Of a stretch of 23,209 bases of DNA, positions 14,852 through 23,209 are shown one piece after another. Where the stretch lies: IMG/VR virus record IMGVR_UViG_3300030116_000960, positions 1-23,209 of that record; one strand, written 5' to 3'. The translations under genes were made by a program, and so were the position numbers. Origin of the DNA: a virus. The notes beneath the pieces were generated by a model, which saw only the letters and a list, made by a program, of their open reading frames with translations, made no database searches and was not told the origin of the DNA. Position 1 is the first letter of the stretch. Every line of letters begins with the position of its first letter.

Positions 14852-16077
14852 TGGCAGAAAATATAGCAGTAAAAGATTTACAAAAACTTGACCCAGGCTC
14901 AGAACTGGTTTGTTTGTATGAATTAGAATATGTAAAAGGAAGTTTTATTTATTTTATGTCAGGTCTTGATACTGATTTAACTACTGTTCAAATGAGAGAT
15001 TATAATGATAATTCTCAAATTAACACTTACATAGCTATACCTGCAAAAATACAAGGACTAGAATATAAGAATGATGGAGCAATAGCAAGGCCATTAGTAA
15101 ATATTGCAAATGCAACTAATGTTTTTTCAAATGCAATCGGAACAATTGATTTTGATTCTTTCTTAGGACTAAAGTTTATTAAAAGAACTACATTAAAAAA
15201 ATACTTACATGGAGAAGGCTCAGCAACTAATCCTCCTACTGAATTTCCAAGAGATGTTTATCTCATGGATAGAATCAAAGGAAAAACTAAAACTGCTGTT
15301 CAAATAGAGTGTGTTGCTCCTTTTGATTTACAAGGAGTAAAAATACCTGCTAGAAATATTTTACCAGATAGATGCCCTTTCATTTATCAAGGAGCAGGAG
15401 ACCACCAAGATAATTGGAAAAAAGCACAAAGTGGGTGTACTTGGCATGTAGAAGGAAAAATAAAGTCTTCTGTATCTGCCTTATCAGATGGAACAGAATA
15501 TACTGTCTATGTAAATATTGATGATGAGTATGTTATTCCAGACAGTACAAGTTTTACACTTTATTCAAGTGGAGCAGTAACAGCAGATGCTTATTATAGA
15601 ACAACAAAAACAATTACAAGATATAATGCAAATGGCACTACAAGCAGTGTAACAGCAAATAATTATTGGCAAGCAATAGCAAATAATAATGCACCAGGCA
15701 CTCCTTCAGATAGCAACTCTGCATTTAAAAGAGTAAGAGTATTTTCAGCATATTCTCATGGAACAGAATATTTTACTTTTAGTGACGATAGAGATAACAG
15801 TTATGTAACTTTTACAGATAATACTGCAAGTTCTTCTACAAATGGAAAAGTCTTACTATGGAAAGCTTCAGTTCCTAGTCAAAATACTCACCCTATACCA
15901 GGTGGAGGAGTTTGGGAAAGAGGAGATGGCTGTAGTAAACGAACAGAGGGCTGCAAAATGAGATTTGGATTTGCCCCTAAAGCTGTAGGAACAGCAACTT
16001 CAACAGGTAAAGCTAAAACAAACACAGATGCTACATTACCTTTCGGAGGTTATCCTGCATCGAAGGCGTTCTCATGA
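14851..16077 (+). CDS. Minor tail protein, lambda L-like iron-sulfur protein with large insertion
   Basis: A 408-aa tail-tip protein of the gpL family, which binds an iron-sulfur cluster through four cysteines. The candidate ligands are C175 (LPDRCPFIYQG), C196 (SGCTW), C361 and C368 (GCSKRTEGC), followed by FG and a final FGGYP. The N-terminal half (1-170) carries the usual beta domain with a long loop around YEYKND-like text and RIKGKTKTAVQIECVAPFDL. Between C196 and C361 lies an inserted beta-rich domain of about 160 residues rich in Ser, Thr, Tyr and Asn, absent from the short lambda protein. Start and stop both overlap neighbours (TAATG at 14851, ATGATG at 16074). Confidence 0.83.
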   Translation: MAENIAVKDLQKLDPGSELVCLYELEYVKGSFIYFMSGLDTDLTTVQMRDYNDNSQINTYIAIPAKIQGLEYKNDGAIARPLVNIANATNVFSNAIGTIDFDSFLGLKFIKRTTLKKYLHGEGSATNPPTEFPRDVYLMDRIKGKTKTAVQIECVAPFDLQGVKIPARNILPDRCPFIYQGAGDHQDNWKKAQSGCTWHVEGKIKSSVSALSDGTEYTVYVNIDDEYVIPDSTSFTLYSSGAVTADAYYRTTKTITRYNANGTTSSVTANNYWQAIANNNAPGTPSDSNSAFKRVRVFSAYSHGTEYFTFSDDRDNSYVTFTDNTASSSTNGKVLLWKASVPSQNTHPIPGGGVWERGDGCSKRTEGCKMRFGFAPKAVGTATSTGKAKTNTDATLPFGGYPASKAFS

Positions 16078-16385
16078 TGGAAGAAATTTATGCACACGCT
16101 GGTAGAGAAGCACCACGAGAATGTTGTGGACTTGTTATACAAGATGGTGATAATGAAAAATATATTCCACTTGAAAATATTGCCGAAAATGAAAAAGACT
16201 TTAAAATGGACGGAAAAACTTTCCTTACATATTTACTAAATTCAAAAATAAAATATGTAGTCCATAGTCACTATTGTCAAAATTCTGCCCCAAGCGAAGT
16301 TGACAAGATACAATGTCGAGAGGTGGGAATCCCCTATTTAATCGTTTCCTATCCTGAAAAAGAATACACAATTTTACAACCATGA
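16074..16385 (+). CDS. Lambda K-like tail-tip protein reduced to the JAMM metallopeptidase domain
   Basis: A 103-aa protein with a complete JAMM/MPN+ zinc motif: HSHYCQNSAPSEVD matches HxHx7SxxD (H64, H66, S74, D77), with E16 in PRECCGL as the upstream glutamate. This is the N-terminal domain of lambda-type gpK. The C-terminal NlpC/P60 peptidoglycan hydrolase domain of gpK is absent; the frame stops right after the JAMM fold and the I-like gene begins in the stop (ATGA). Two tandem ATGs are possible starts; AAGG at 16063-16066 favours the first. It probably acts in tail-tip assembly or processing. Confidence 0.85.
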   Translation: MMEEIYAHAGREAPRECCGLVIQDGDNEKYIPLENIAENEKDFKMDGKTFLTYLLNSKIKYVVHSHYCQNSAPSEVDKIQCREVGIPYLIVSYPEKEYTILQP

Positions 16386-17077
16386 CTAGAAACATTTATT
16401 TAAAAGGAAGAATGGGTAAACTATTCGGAGAACATCATAGATTAAACTGCAAGACAGTTCAAGAAGCTATGCATGCAATAGATGTAATGAAAGGCGGTCT
16501 TCGACAATATCTCATAGATTGCACTGAAAATGGAGTAGGATTTACAGTTCAAAAAGGAGAAGAATTTTTAACCAATCAAACAGCAGGAATTGAACTAGGC
16601 AAAGATGATATAATTATTACTCCAATCCCACAAGGGTCAGGTTTAAGTGATATTGGAAAAATAATTTTAGGAGTAATATTAATTGTTGTTGGTTTAACAG
16701 TAGACCCTACTGGAAAAACAGCAGAAGCAGGATTACAACTATTAGTAACTATAGGTACACAATTAGCTCTTGCTGGTATTATAGGACTTACCTCAGACGA
16801 CCCCGAAGAATTAGAGGAAGAACAATCAACTTTATTTAATGGGCCAACCAATACTACAAAGTCAGGTATACCAGTACCTCTTTGTTATGGAAAAATGGAA
16901 GTTGGTGGGGCTGTTGTAAATTTTGGTTTTACAGATTACAGAATAACAGGAAATCAAGGCTATACTTTTGTAAGTAAAGGAACTCGTAGCGGTTCAGGTT
17001 CTGGAGGCGGCGGAGGCGGTGGCGGAAGCGCTGGTGGCGGTGATTCAGATTGGATGCAGGAGATAATGCAAGAATAA
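16382..17077 (+). CDS. Tail assembly protein, lambda I-like
   Basis: A 231-aa protein of the lambda gpI family. The N-terminal ubiquitin-like part has IYLKGRMGKLFGEHHRLNC and a TVQEAMHAIDVM helix, and closes with DDIIITPIPQGSG (about 75-87). A hydrophobic region with two candidate membrane segments follows (about 91-107 and 120-136). Then comes an acidic stretch and TTKSGIPVPLCYGKMEVGG, which is a typical I-family motif. Near the C-terminus a Gly/Ser run (about 202-223) is encoded by an unusually GC-rich stretch (about 16989-17041) and ends in DSDWMQEIMQE. It is needed for tail-tip assembly in lambda, with K and J on either side. Confidence 0.85.
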   Translation: MTRNIYLKGRMGKLFGEHHRLNCKTVQEAMHAIDVMKGGLRQYLIDCTENGVGFTVQKGEEFLTNQTAGIELGKDDIIITPIPQGSGLSDIGKIILGVILIVVGLTVDPTGKTAEAGLQLLVTIGTQLALAGIIGLTSDDPEELEEEQSTLFNGPTNTTKSGIPVPLCYGKMEVGGAVVNFGFTDYRITGNQGYTFVSKGTRSGSGSGGGGGGGGSAGGGDSDWMQEIMQE

Positions 17078-20000
17078 TGAGTACAGCACAAGGAAACAAT
17101 AGAGGTAGCGCACCGTTAGATTCGCAAGGAGTAAAAGCAGTCTCAAAAGTTCGTGCGCAAACTGCTGTTATTTATGATTTACTATCCGAAGGTCCGATTG
17201 AAGGATTAGTTGATGGTGTTGCAAGTATTAGACTTAATGATAATCCTGTTGCAAATGGTACAAATGCAGCTATTCTTTCTCCTCAAAGGTCATTCGATGC
17301 CAACTATGTACACAGTACAGGTGTAATTACTGATAATTCAACAGGTAATATATTTAGTGGAGCTTCAACAGCAGATGGCACAAGAGAGATAATAGTTCAA
17401 GGAGCAAGTAAAAGAACTACATCAACTATAACTACTGTTGCAGGTAATAATATAGTTGTATCAAGTAATACAAGTTTCTTTGCTTCAACAGATGTATGGG
17501 ACGGAAGTGGTATTCAACCAATGATTCGTATTGATGGTGCTGGAGACAATGGTGGACAGCTCGTAGCAGGAATCACTGAACACATAAACAATGCCGCAGT
17601 AAGAGTAGACCTTACTCCTATGACAAGTATATCAGGAACAAATGCTTATTTAGATTTAAAAGATACTATCGACAGTTTTAGCGGAAATACTGCAACAATA
17701 TCAGCCGCTGGAGTTACTGTTGCAAATACTGGAATACAAATGAGTAGTCCATTTAGGGCTTCAAATGCCGCTCCTCTATATAATTATGAAAATTTTGGAT
17801 TTGCATTTAGAACAGGTACTCGTGAACAAGCATATTTACCAACACCTTCAGGTATAGGTAGCGCATCAGTTGCTCACCAAGTTAGTGGAGGTAATATAAG
17901 CACTTCATCTAGTTCAGGATATCCTTCGGCAAGTGCTTTTGGTTTTGAAGAAACATCTTCTTATACAGGAAGCGCACTACAAGTAACATCAGCTTCTATG
18001 GGAGTAGGTAATGCTTCAGAAATAGACGCAGTAAAAATAACTTTACAATTTAATAGTATGATTTCCCAAAAAGAAACAGGGAAATTAGGAAATGGTTTTG
18101 CAGAATATAGAATTAAATTTGGATATTCTAGAGATGGCGGAAGTACTTATCAAGATGTAACAAAAGTAGGTAGACCAACAATCGCTACTAGTACATCAAG
18201 TTATCATAAAAATGGAAGAACAAAAGATTCACAAAGTGGTATTATAACAGGCAAAACTCGACAACCTTTCAATCATGTTTATACTTTTGATATAAGTAAG
18301 TATCAACCTTTTGATGCTTATAGAATTAGTGTTGAAAGAATATCTGCAGAAAATCAAAAAGAAAATAAATGGCAACAGACTAATACGGGTACTGTAAAAC
18401 AAATTGAAAACATTATTACTGATAAATTAACTTATCCTTATTCTGCCTATGCTGGTGTAGTAGTAGACGCAAAAGATTTTAATGCAATTCCAAAAAGAAG
18501 TTATGAAATTCGTGGACTAAAAGTAAAAGTTCCCACAAACTATTTCCCACTTGATGAAGCAAATACAGCAACAGGAGTTAGACGAAGTACAGCAGCATAT
18601 ACTAGAAATGTAACTTCAGGAGCAGAAGAAGCCTCAGTACAAGACTGGGACGGTAATTTTAGAGGCGACCAAAAAACATTTACAAGCCCTACTCATGCAA
18701 ATTATGAACCTGTATACACAAATAATCCTATTTGGATATTCTATGACTTACTGACTAATCAAAGATACGGATTAGGTAAATACCTCGATGAAGATTTTGA
18801 TTTTTCACAAATAGATAAATATACATTATTTCAATTAGCAAAATATTGTGATGAATTAGTCCCTGATGGAAAAGGTGGAACAGAGCCTAGATTTACTACT
18901 AATTTATACATACCTAAAGACCAAGACGCACTAAAAATACTAAAGAACTTAGCTTCACAATTAAGAGCAATGGTAATATGGTTTAATGGTCAAGTTACTC
19001 TTGGAATGAATCAACAAAAGGGTGCAATATATACTTTCTCCAAATCAAATGTAATAGGAGGAGAGTTTGCTTATGCAGGTAGTGCAGGAAGATTTAGAAA
19101 CAATCAAATAGCAGTATCTTGGAACGACCCAGATAACGGATATAAACAAGCAGTAGAAGTTGTAGAAGACCACGACAATATTGCAAGAACAGGTAAAGTT
19201 AGAAGAAAAAATATTACTGCATATGGTTGTACTTCACAGGGTCAAGCAATAAGACATGGTAAATATCAATTACTATCCGAACAGCTTGAAAAAGAAGTAG
19301 TAAATTTTAAAACAGGATTAAACGCACTAGGATTAAAACCAGGTGATGTAATAAAAGTTCAAGACGGTGATTTACAAGATATTGTTACAAGTGGTCGTGT
19401 TACTACTTCAGCTTCTTCTACAACTACAATTATACGAACTGATAGAGATTTAACTTCTTTCCTAAATAATGACGATAACTTTAAATTACATTTAATATAT
19501 CCAAGTGGTGGAGCTTATCTAGCACAACCTATTGCTACTATTAACTCAGTAACATATAATTCTGGAGATTTAATACTTCTTGATGAAGATGGAGCAGCTA
19601 TTGATACCCAAGCAAAAGCTTCTAACTTAAAAGATGATAGTGGAGCAGTTGTTCAAACTTTTTGGTCAGATGACCTTAGAATTGAAACTAAAGCAATAAG
19701 CTCTTTTAATGCTACATCTGTAACAGTATCAAGTGCATTTAGTTCAGCTCCGAATGGAGAAGTAATATATACTATTTCTGGAGAGACTGATGACAATGTT
19801 ATAAAACCAGGAACATTCAAAGAATATATAATTACAAGTATAAAACACGAAGACGATATGACTGTGGGTGTTAGTGCAGCAGCTTATGAAAGAGCAAAGT
19901 TTGACGCAGTAGATAGAGGGTGGAAAGTACCTGCATATCCAGATACTTTATATAAACCACCAGCAAGAGGAGATGAAGTACCAGCACCAATAGGACTAAC

Positions 20001-22947
20001 AGCACAATTAGTACCAGGAAACTCTGCAGGTGGACATAATGTAGGAGAGGGAGATAATGAAAATGATTATTCTATCGTTTTAAATTGGACACACCCTACT
20101 ACTCAAAGAACAGATTCAGATGGTAACTCTCTAACTGATGTTTATGAACATCTACTTGGTTATAATATACAACATAATATAGAAGGAATAAATGATGATA
20201 GGGACGCTAACAGAGAGTTTACAACTGTATTTTTAGATTCGAATAATAAATCAAATTATGTATTTAATAATATTGTACCATCTTCATACAAATTTAGAGT
20301 TCAAACCGTAGCAACAAACGGTAAGACTTCAGGTTGGGTACAAAGAACTTTAGAATTTCCTGACAGTGCTTATGCAATATTTGGTCAAGGGTCTATACCA
20401 GCAGGTATGAATCATTATATACAAAAAGGTGGTATATTAACAACTGTTGTTGATGTCAATTCTACTGATGGTACTTGTACTTTTGCTAATAATACTTATG
20501 TATTTACTCCACCTAATAGTGTCTCTCCTATAACAGTTTCAAATGGTAACACAGCACAAACTGTTCAAGGAGACTTTGAAGAACTAGCAAATGGAAGCAA
20601 AGGATTTTTACTATATGACTATAGTAATACAGCTAACCCTCTAAAAGCAATATCTCTAGTTACAGATACAGCTGCAGTAGATGCTGCTACAAATGGAAAA
20701 TTAAACTATCAATTTATGGCAAGAATTGGAGAGTCTAATAATGATTTGATTCAAGCTACCGGAACAGTATCAGTAACAGCAGGATTACCAGAAGTAACAG
20801 GTAGTAGTACAACTTTTACTAGTGACTTTACAGAAGGCGACATAATAGCAATCGATACTGCAGGAGCTACTAGATTTATGGGGAGAGTTATTGAAGTTGC
20901 AAATAATACTCATCTTGTTATGGATAGTAGTCCAACAAGAGCTTACAGTGGTAAAACTGTTCACAAACAAGGATTAATTTTTGACCATTTAAAAGATAGT
21001 ATTATTGGAGAAGTAGCAAACAACGCAGGAACATTTACATATACTGCATTTACAAATAAACTAAAAATTGATAACTCTGGTGAGATAGCAGACAATACTG
21101 TTAATGCATCAATTATAGCAAACAATGCAATAGGAGCTATACACATATCAGCTAATTCAATCGGAGCAGCAGCTATTGTAGCAGATTCTATAGACAATTC
21201 TCACATAGCAGCAAACTCAATAAATGCGGCATCTATAATAGGTGGAAGTATAACAAATGCAGAAATAGCAGGAAATACTATTACAACAGCTAATATACAA
21301 GCAAACGCTATTACTTCATCACAACTTTCAGCAAGTGCAGTAGGTTCAGTAAGTATAAGTGCAAATCAGATTACATCAGTAGAGATTGCAGCAAACAGTA
21401 TAGGTAGTTCAGAAATAGCCGCAAACTCTGTTAATGGTACAATTATAACAGGTAATGCTGTAGGCAGTAGTGAGATATCTGCAAACTCTGTAAATGGTAT
21501 TATCATAGCAGGTGGAGCAGTAGATACTAGTCAAATAGCAGGTAGCGCTATATCAGCAGCTAAACTAGCGGCTGAAGCTGTAACAGAAGAAAAAATTCAA
21601 GATGATGCAGTTTCTAATCCAAAAATAGCAGCGAATGCAGTTGAAACTGTTCAATTAAAATCAAACTCTGTAACAGCAGCAATAATTGTAGCTAATGCTA
21701 TTGGTAGTAGTGAGATAGCAGCGAACGCTATTAATTCAGTTATAGTAGCAGCAAATTCTATAGGCTCAAATCAAATATCAGCAAACTCTATTAATGCAGC
21801 AGCAATATTAGCAGGAACAATTACTAATACACAGATTGCTGGTAATACAATTAATAGTGCAGTTATACAAGCAGGAGCAGTAGATACTAATCAAATAGCA
21901 GGTAATGCAATTACCTCGGCTAAGATAGCAGCAAACGCAGTAGATGTCGCAGAGATAAAAGCAAATGCAATTACCTCGGCTAAGATAGCTGCCAACGCTG
22001 TAGATTCTGCAGAAATTAAATCAGGGTCTATTGATACAGTTCATATTGGAGCAAATCAGATTACATCTGCAAAGATAGCAGCAGGTAATATTGATACAGC
22101 AGAGATAGCAGCAAACGCTATTGAAAATGCTAAAATATCTTCAACAGATTCAATGACTTTGACTGTTGGAGGAGGAAGTGCAGGAGGTTGGGCACTTACA
22201 TCTTCTACATTTGCAAGTACTAATGCGAGTGGAGGAGCAAATGCATCATTTGCTTCAGCAGGTATTACTTTAGGTAGTGGTGGATTTATTTCAGCACCAC
22301 AGTTTTATATTGACACAGATGGAAATGCTAAATTCAAAGGAACACTTGAAGGTAATGATGTAACGGTAAATGGAAATCTTACAATACCAAGCTCAGGGGG
22401 AAGTTCAACAGTATCATTTACTGTAAATGATTTAAATACTAGATTTATATGTTCAGTAGGTTCTGGAGCAGGATTCTATTCAGGATTTATAAAACTTTCA
22501 GGTGGTACAAGTCATGTTAAAACTATGGGATTCTTTTTTATTGAATCTTCAGCAACTTCTGGCACTAGTTCTTCTTTTGATATAGACTTAAGATCAGGTA
22601 GCTCTTTTAATGATACTAAATTACCTCTAGCATCGTCTAGTAGCACTGTTAGAAACCATGCTATATATCCTTCTCCAGAAGCTGTTCCAACTACTAATAA
22701 TGATACCGGAAGTGTTCATGATAGGGACTATGGATTAAGACCTGACCATTTTGACCCACTTGCAGGAGAAGGCGGAGGAGTTGATAGTCAAAATAGATTA
22801 TATTCAGGTCACCAAAGTGCAAATATGCCTTTCATGTTTACATACACAGGAACAGATGATGTAAACTTATTTATGAGGGCACAAGGAGATAGTGGAACAG
22901 ACACTTGCACAGTTGAAGCAAGATTTATAAAATTTGGAGTAAGTTAA
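17077..22947 (+). CDS. Tail tip / host specificity protein, lambda J-like, with decapeptide repeat stalk
   Basis: The central tail-tip protein (1956 aa) that recognises the host. The N-terminus has KVRAQTAVIYDLLSEGPIEG, the hallmark of the gpJ family; further marks are RGLKVKVPTNYFP (about 482-494) and IFYDLLTNQRYGLGKYL (about 552-568). A fibronectin type III domain spans about 968-1095 and a small beta domain about 1237-1300. Residues 1335-1684 are 35 decapeptide repeats. After them come GGWALTSSTFAS and YIDTDGNAKFKGT, usual for fibre-type tails, then a C-terminal domain likely to bind the receptor. I chose the ATG at 17077 because it sits in the I-gene stop (TAATG); the frame also allows TTG at 17050, which would add nine residues and seems less likely. 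Confidence 0.9.
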   Translation: MSTAQGNNRGSAPLDSQGVKAVSKVRAQTAVIYDLLSEGPIEGLVDGVASIRLNDNPVANGTNAAILSPQRSFDANYVHSTGVITDNSTGNIFSGASTADGTREIIVQGASKRTTSTITTVAGNNIVVSSNTSFFASTDVWDGSGIQPMIRIDGAGDNGGQLVAGITEHINNAAVRVDLTPMTSISGTNAYLDLKDTIDSFSGNTATISAAGVTVANTGIQMSSPFRASNAAPLYNYENFGFAFRTGTREQAYLPTPSGIGSASVAHQVSGGNISTSSSSGYPSASAFGFEETSSYTGSALQVTSASMGVGNASEIDAVKITLQFNSMISQKETGKLGNGFAEYRIKFGYSRDGGSTYQDVTKVGRPTIATSTSSYHKNGRTKDSQSGIITGKTRQPFNHVYTFDISKYQPFDAYRISVERISAENQKENKWQQTNTGTVKQIENIITDKLTYPYSAYAGVVVDAKDFNAIPKRSYEIRGLKVKVPTNYFPLDEANTATGVRRSTAAYTRNVTSGAEEASVQDWDGNFRGDQKTFTSPTHANYEPVYTNNPIWIFYDLLTNQRYGLGKYLDEDFDFSQIDKYTLFQLAKYCDELVPDGKGGTEPRFTTNLYIPKDQDALKILKNLASQLRAMVIWFNGQVTLGMNQQKGAIYTFSKSNVIGGEFAYAGSAGRFRNNQIAVSWNDPDNGYKQAVEVVEDHDNIARTGKVRRKNITAYGCTSQGQAIRHGKYQLLSEQLEKEVVNFKTGLNALGLKPGDVIKVQDGDLQDIVTSGRVTTSASSTTTIIRTDRDLTSFLNNDDNFKLHLIYPSGGAYLAQPIATINSVTYNSGDLILLDEDGAAIDTQAKASNLKDDSGAVVQTFWSDDLRIETKAISSFNATSVTVSSAFSSAPNGEVIYTISGETDDNVIKPGTFKEYIITSIKHEDDMTVGVSAAAYERAKFDAVDRGWKVPAYPDTLYKPPARGDEVPAPIGLTAQLVPGNSAGGHNVGEGDNENDYSIVLNWTHPTTQRTDSDGNSLTDVYEHLLGYNIQHNIEGINDDRDANREFTTVFLDSNNKSNYVFNNIVPSSYKFRVQTVATNGKTSGWVQRTLEFPDSAYAIFGQGSIPAGMNHYIQKGGILTTVVDVNSTDGTCTFANNTYVFTPPNSVSPITVSNGNTAQTVQGDFEELANGSKGFLLYDYSNTANPLKAISLVTDTAAVDAATNGKLNYQFMARIGESNNDLIQATGTVSVTAGLPEVTGSSTTFTSDFTEGDIIAIDTAGATRFMGRVIEVANNTHLVMDSSPTRAYSGKTVHKQGLIFDHLKDSIIGEVANNAGTFTYTAFTNKLKIDNSGEIADNTVNASIIANNAIGAIHISANSIGAAAIVADSIDNSHIAANSINAASIIGGSITNAEIAGNTITTANIQANAITSSQLSASAVGSVSISANQITSVEIAANSIGSSEIAANSVNGTIITGNAVGSSEISANSVNGIIIAGGAVDTSQIAGSAISAAKLAAEAVTEEKIQDDAVSNPKIAANAVETVQLKSNSVTAAIIVANAIGSSEIAANAINSVIVAANSIGSNQISANSINAAAILAGTITNTQIAGNTINSAVIQAGAVDTNQIAGNAITSAKIAANAVDVAEIKANAITSAKIAANAVDSAEIKSGSIDTVHIGANQITSAKIAAGNIDTAEIAANAIENAKISSTDSMTLTVGGGSAGGWALTSSTFASTNASGGANASFASAGITLGSGGFISAPQFYIDTDGNAKFKGTLEGNDVTVNGNLTIPSSGGSSTVSFTVNDLNTRFICSVGSGAGFYSGFIKLSGGTSHVKTMGFFFIESSATSGTSSSFDIDLRSGSSFNDTKLPLASSSSTVRNHAIYPSPEAVPTTNNDTGSVHDRDYGLRPDHFDPLAGEGGGVDSQNRLYSGHQSANMPFMFTYTGTDDVNLFMRAQGDSGTDTCTVEARFIKFGVS
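21079..22128 (+). repeat. 35 tandem 30-bp coding repeats (decapeptide stalk of J)
   Basis: The frame reads as 35 consecutive 10-residue units with no insertion or deletion. The consensus is about x-[EKQ]-I-A-A-N-[AS]-[IV]-x-S. Positions 3 and 8 of all units are I, L or V, giving an aliphatic residue every fifth position for 350 residues (J residues 1335-1684). The polarity suggests a beta-solenoid or trimeric fibre stalk. DNA identity between units is partial, so it is an old array with recent local duplications. Confidence 0.9.
21904..21989 (+). repeat. 60-bp offset near-identical duplication inside the J repeats
   Basis: The 26 nt at 21904-21929 recur identically at 21964-21989, exactly two decapeptide units later, and the surrounding protein reads NAITSAKIAANAVD twice. 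Sharing of the same rare codon choices (acctcggc) marks a recent two-unit duplication. Confidence 0.7.
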
Positions 22948-23209
22948 TGGCAATAGCAAATAAAGTATTTTCACCAACAAGTTATGAGTATGGAGAGTAT
23001 ACTCGAAATAATATTACAAAAAAGATAGTTACTACACTATATTGGAATATAGCGTATACAGATGATAGTAGTCCTGCAGTGACAGTTAATGTTACAGGCT
23101 CTACATCTTTTGAGCCTTATCATCTAATAACAGGGACGGCAAATCCAAGAACAGGGTCAGTAAATAATTCAGTAGTAGAATGGGAAAATTTAAACGATAC
23201 TATTTTAGC
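22947..23209 (+). CDS. Unknown tail-region protein, 3' end cut by window edge
   Basis: An open frame begins with ATG sharing a base with the J stop (TAATG) and stays open for 87 codons to the edge. It starts MAIANKVFSPTSYEYGEYT and continues with a beta-rich, Asn/Thr/Ser-rich sequence (AVTVNVTGSTSFEPYHLI). I do not recognise the family. Genes right after J commonly encode small fibre or tip-associated virion proteins, and the composition agrees with that, but the function is not established. Confidence 0.65.
   Translation, partial: MAIANKVFSPTSYEYGEYTRNNITKKIVTTLYWNIAYTDDSSPAVTVNVTGSTSFEPYHLITGTANPRTGSVNNSVVEWENLNDTIL

Noticed and set aside
16299-16328. TTGACA inside the K-like gene as a promoter
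   Set aside because: No -10-like hexamer is present at 16-18 nt spacing; other TTGACA matches in coding DNA (such as near 11096) also lack one.
17050-17076. Nine-codon upstream extension of J from a TTG
   Set aside because: The extension overlaps the I-gene C-terminus, and the ATG at 17077 forms the TAATG junction seen at most neighbouring genes.
21079-22128. 30-bp periodic repeats considered as a CRISPR array
   Set aside because: There is no alternation of constant repeat and unique spacer; the period is three bases times ten residues, in frame within J.
1-23209. tRNA genes, integrase, attachment sites, defence or anti-defence genes
   Set aside because: None could be recognised by eye; the coding space is filled by virion and packaging genes and the gaps are too short.

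Overview
The window is part of a tailed double-stranded DNA phage genome, specifically its packaging, head and tail module. All supported genes are on the plus strand. The DNA is AT-rich by eye and genes are packed with almost no spacing. The HK97-type head genes, the tape-measure gene and a lambda-like tail-tip set (M, L, K, I, J order) point to a siphovirus with a long non-contractile tail and a Gram-negative host. AT-richness, AGA-dominated arginine codons and the small basic protein at the left edge resemble uncultured marine phages, perhaps of marine Alphaproteobacteria. That host and habitat assignment is inference from general resemblance.

Layout: (1) 1-1880, packaging: a small basic protein cut by the left edge, a 73-aa protein of unknown function in the usual small-terminase position, and the large terminase. 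(2) 1881-1951, a 71-nt gap holding a near-consensus extended -10 sigma70 promoter. (3) 1952-5813, an HNH protein, the portal, a small protein with a homing-endonuclease-repeat-like segment, and a three-part protein joining prohead protease, coiled-coil delta/scaffold and major capsid protein. The last has a well-formed ribosome binding site and ATG inside it that could release protease-free capsid protein. (4) 5830-5858, a hairpin terminator or attenuator. (5) 5865-8436, head-tail connector, a large neck protein and tail terminator. (6) 8450-9715, tail tube protein, followed by a second GC-rich hairpin (9729-9755). (7) 9768-10582, the two tail assembly chaperone frames, joined by a textbook -1 frameshift site (A AAU UUU, 7-nt spacer, 7-bp stem). 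(8) 10582-14466, tape measure. (9) 14468-22947, lambda M-, L-, K-, I- and J-like tail-tip genes; J carries 35 uninterrupted decapeptide repeats. (10) 22947 to the edge, the start of a further tail-region gene.

The genes act in one assembly path. Terminase and HNH protein drive packaging through the portal; the protease matures the HK97-fold shell; connector, neck and terminator proteins join head to tail. The tube polymerises around the tape measure with help from the frameshifted chaperones, and the M-L-K-I-J set initiates the tail and contacts the host.

There is no stretch above 300 bases without a gene; the largest gap is 71 nt. I saw no tRNA, CRISPR array, insertion sequence, integrase, attachment site or lysis gene. 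Expression control visible in the sequence consists of one promoter, two hairpins placed just after the two genes whose products are needed in most copies, start/stop overlaps at most junctions, one frameshift and one probable internal start.
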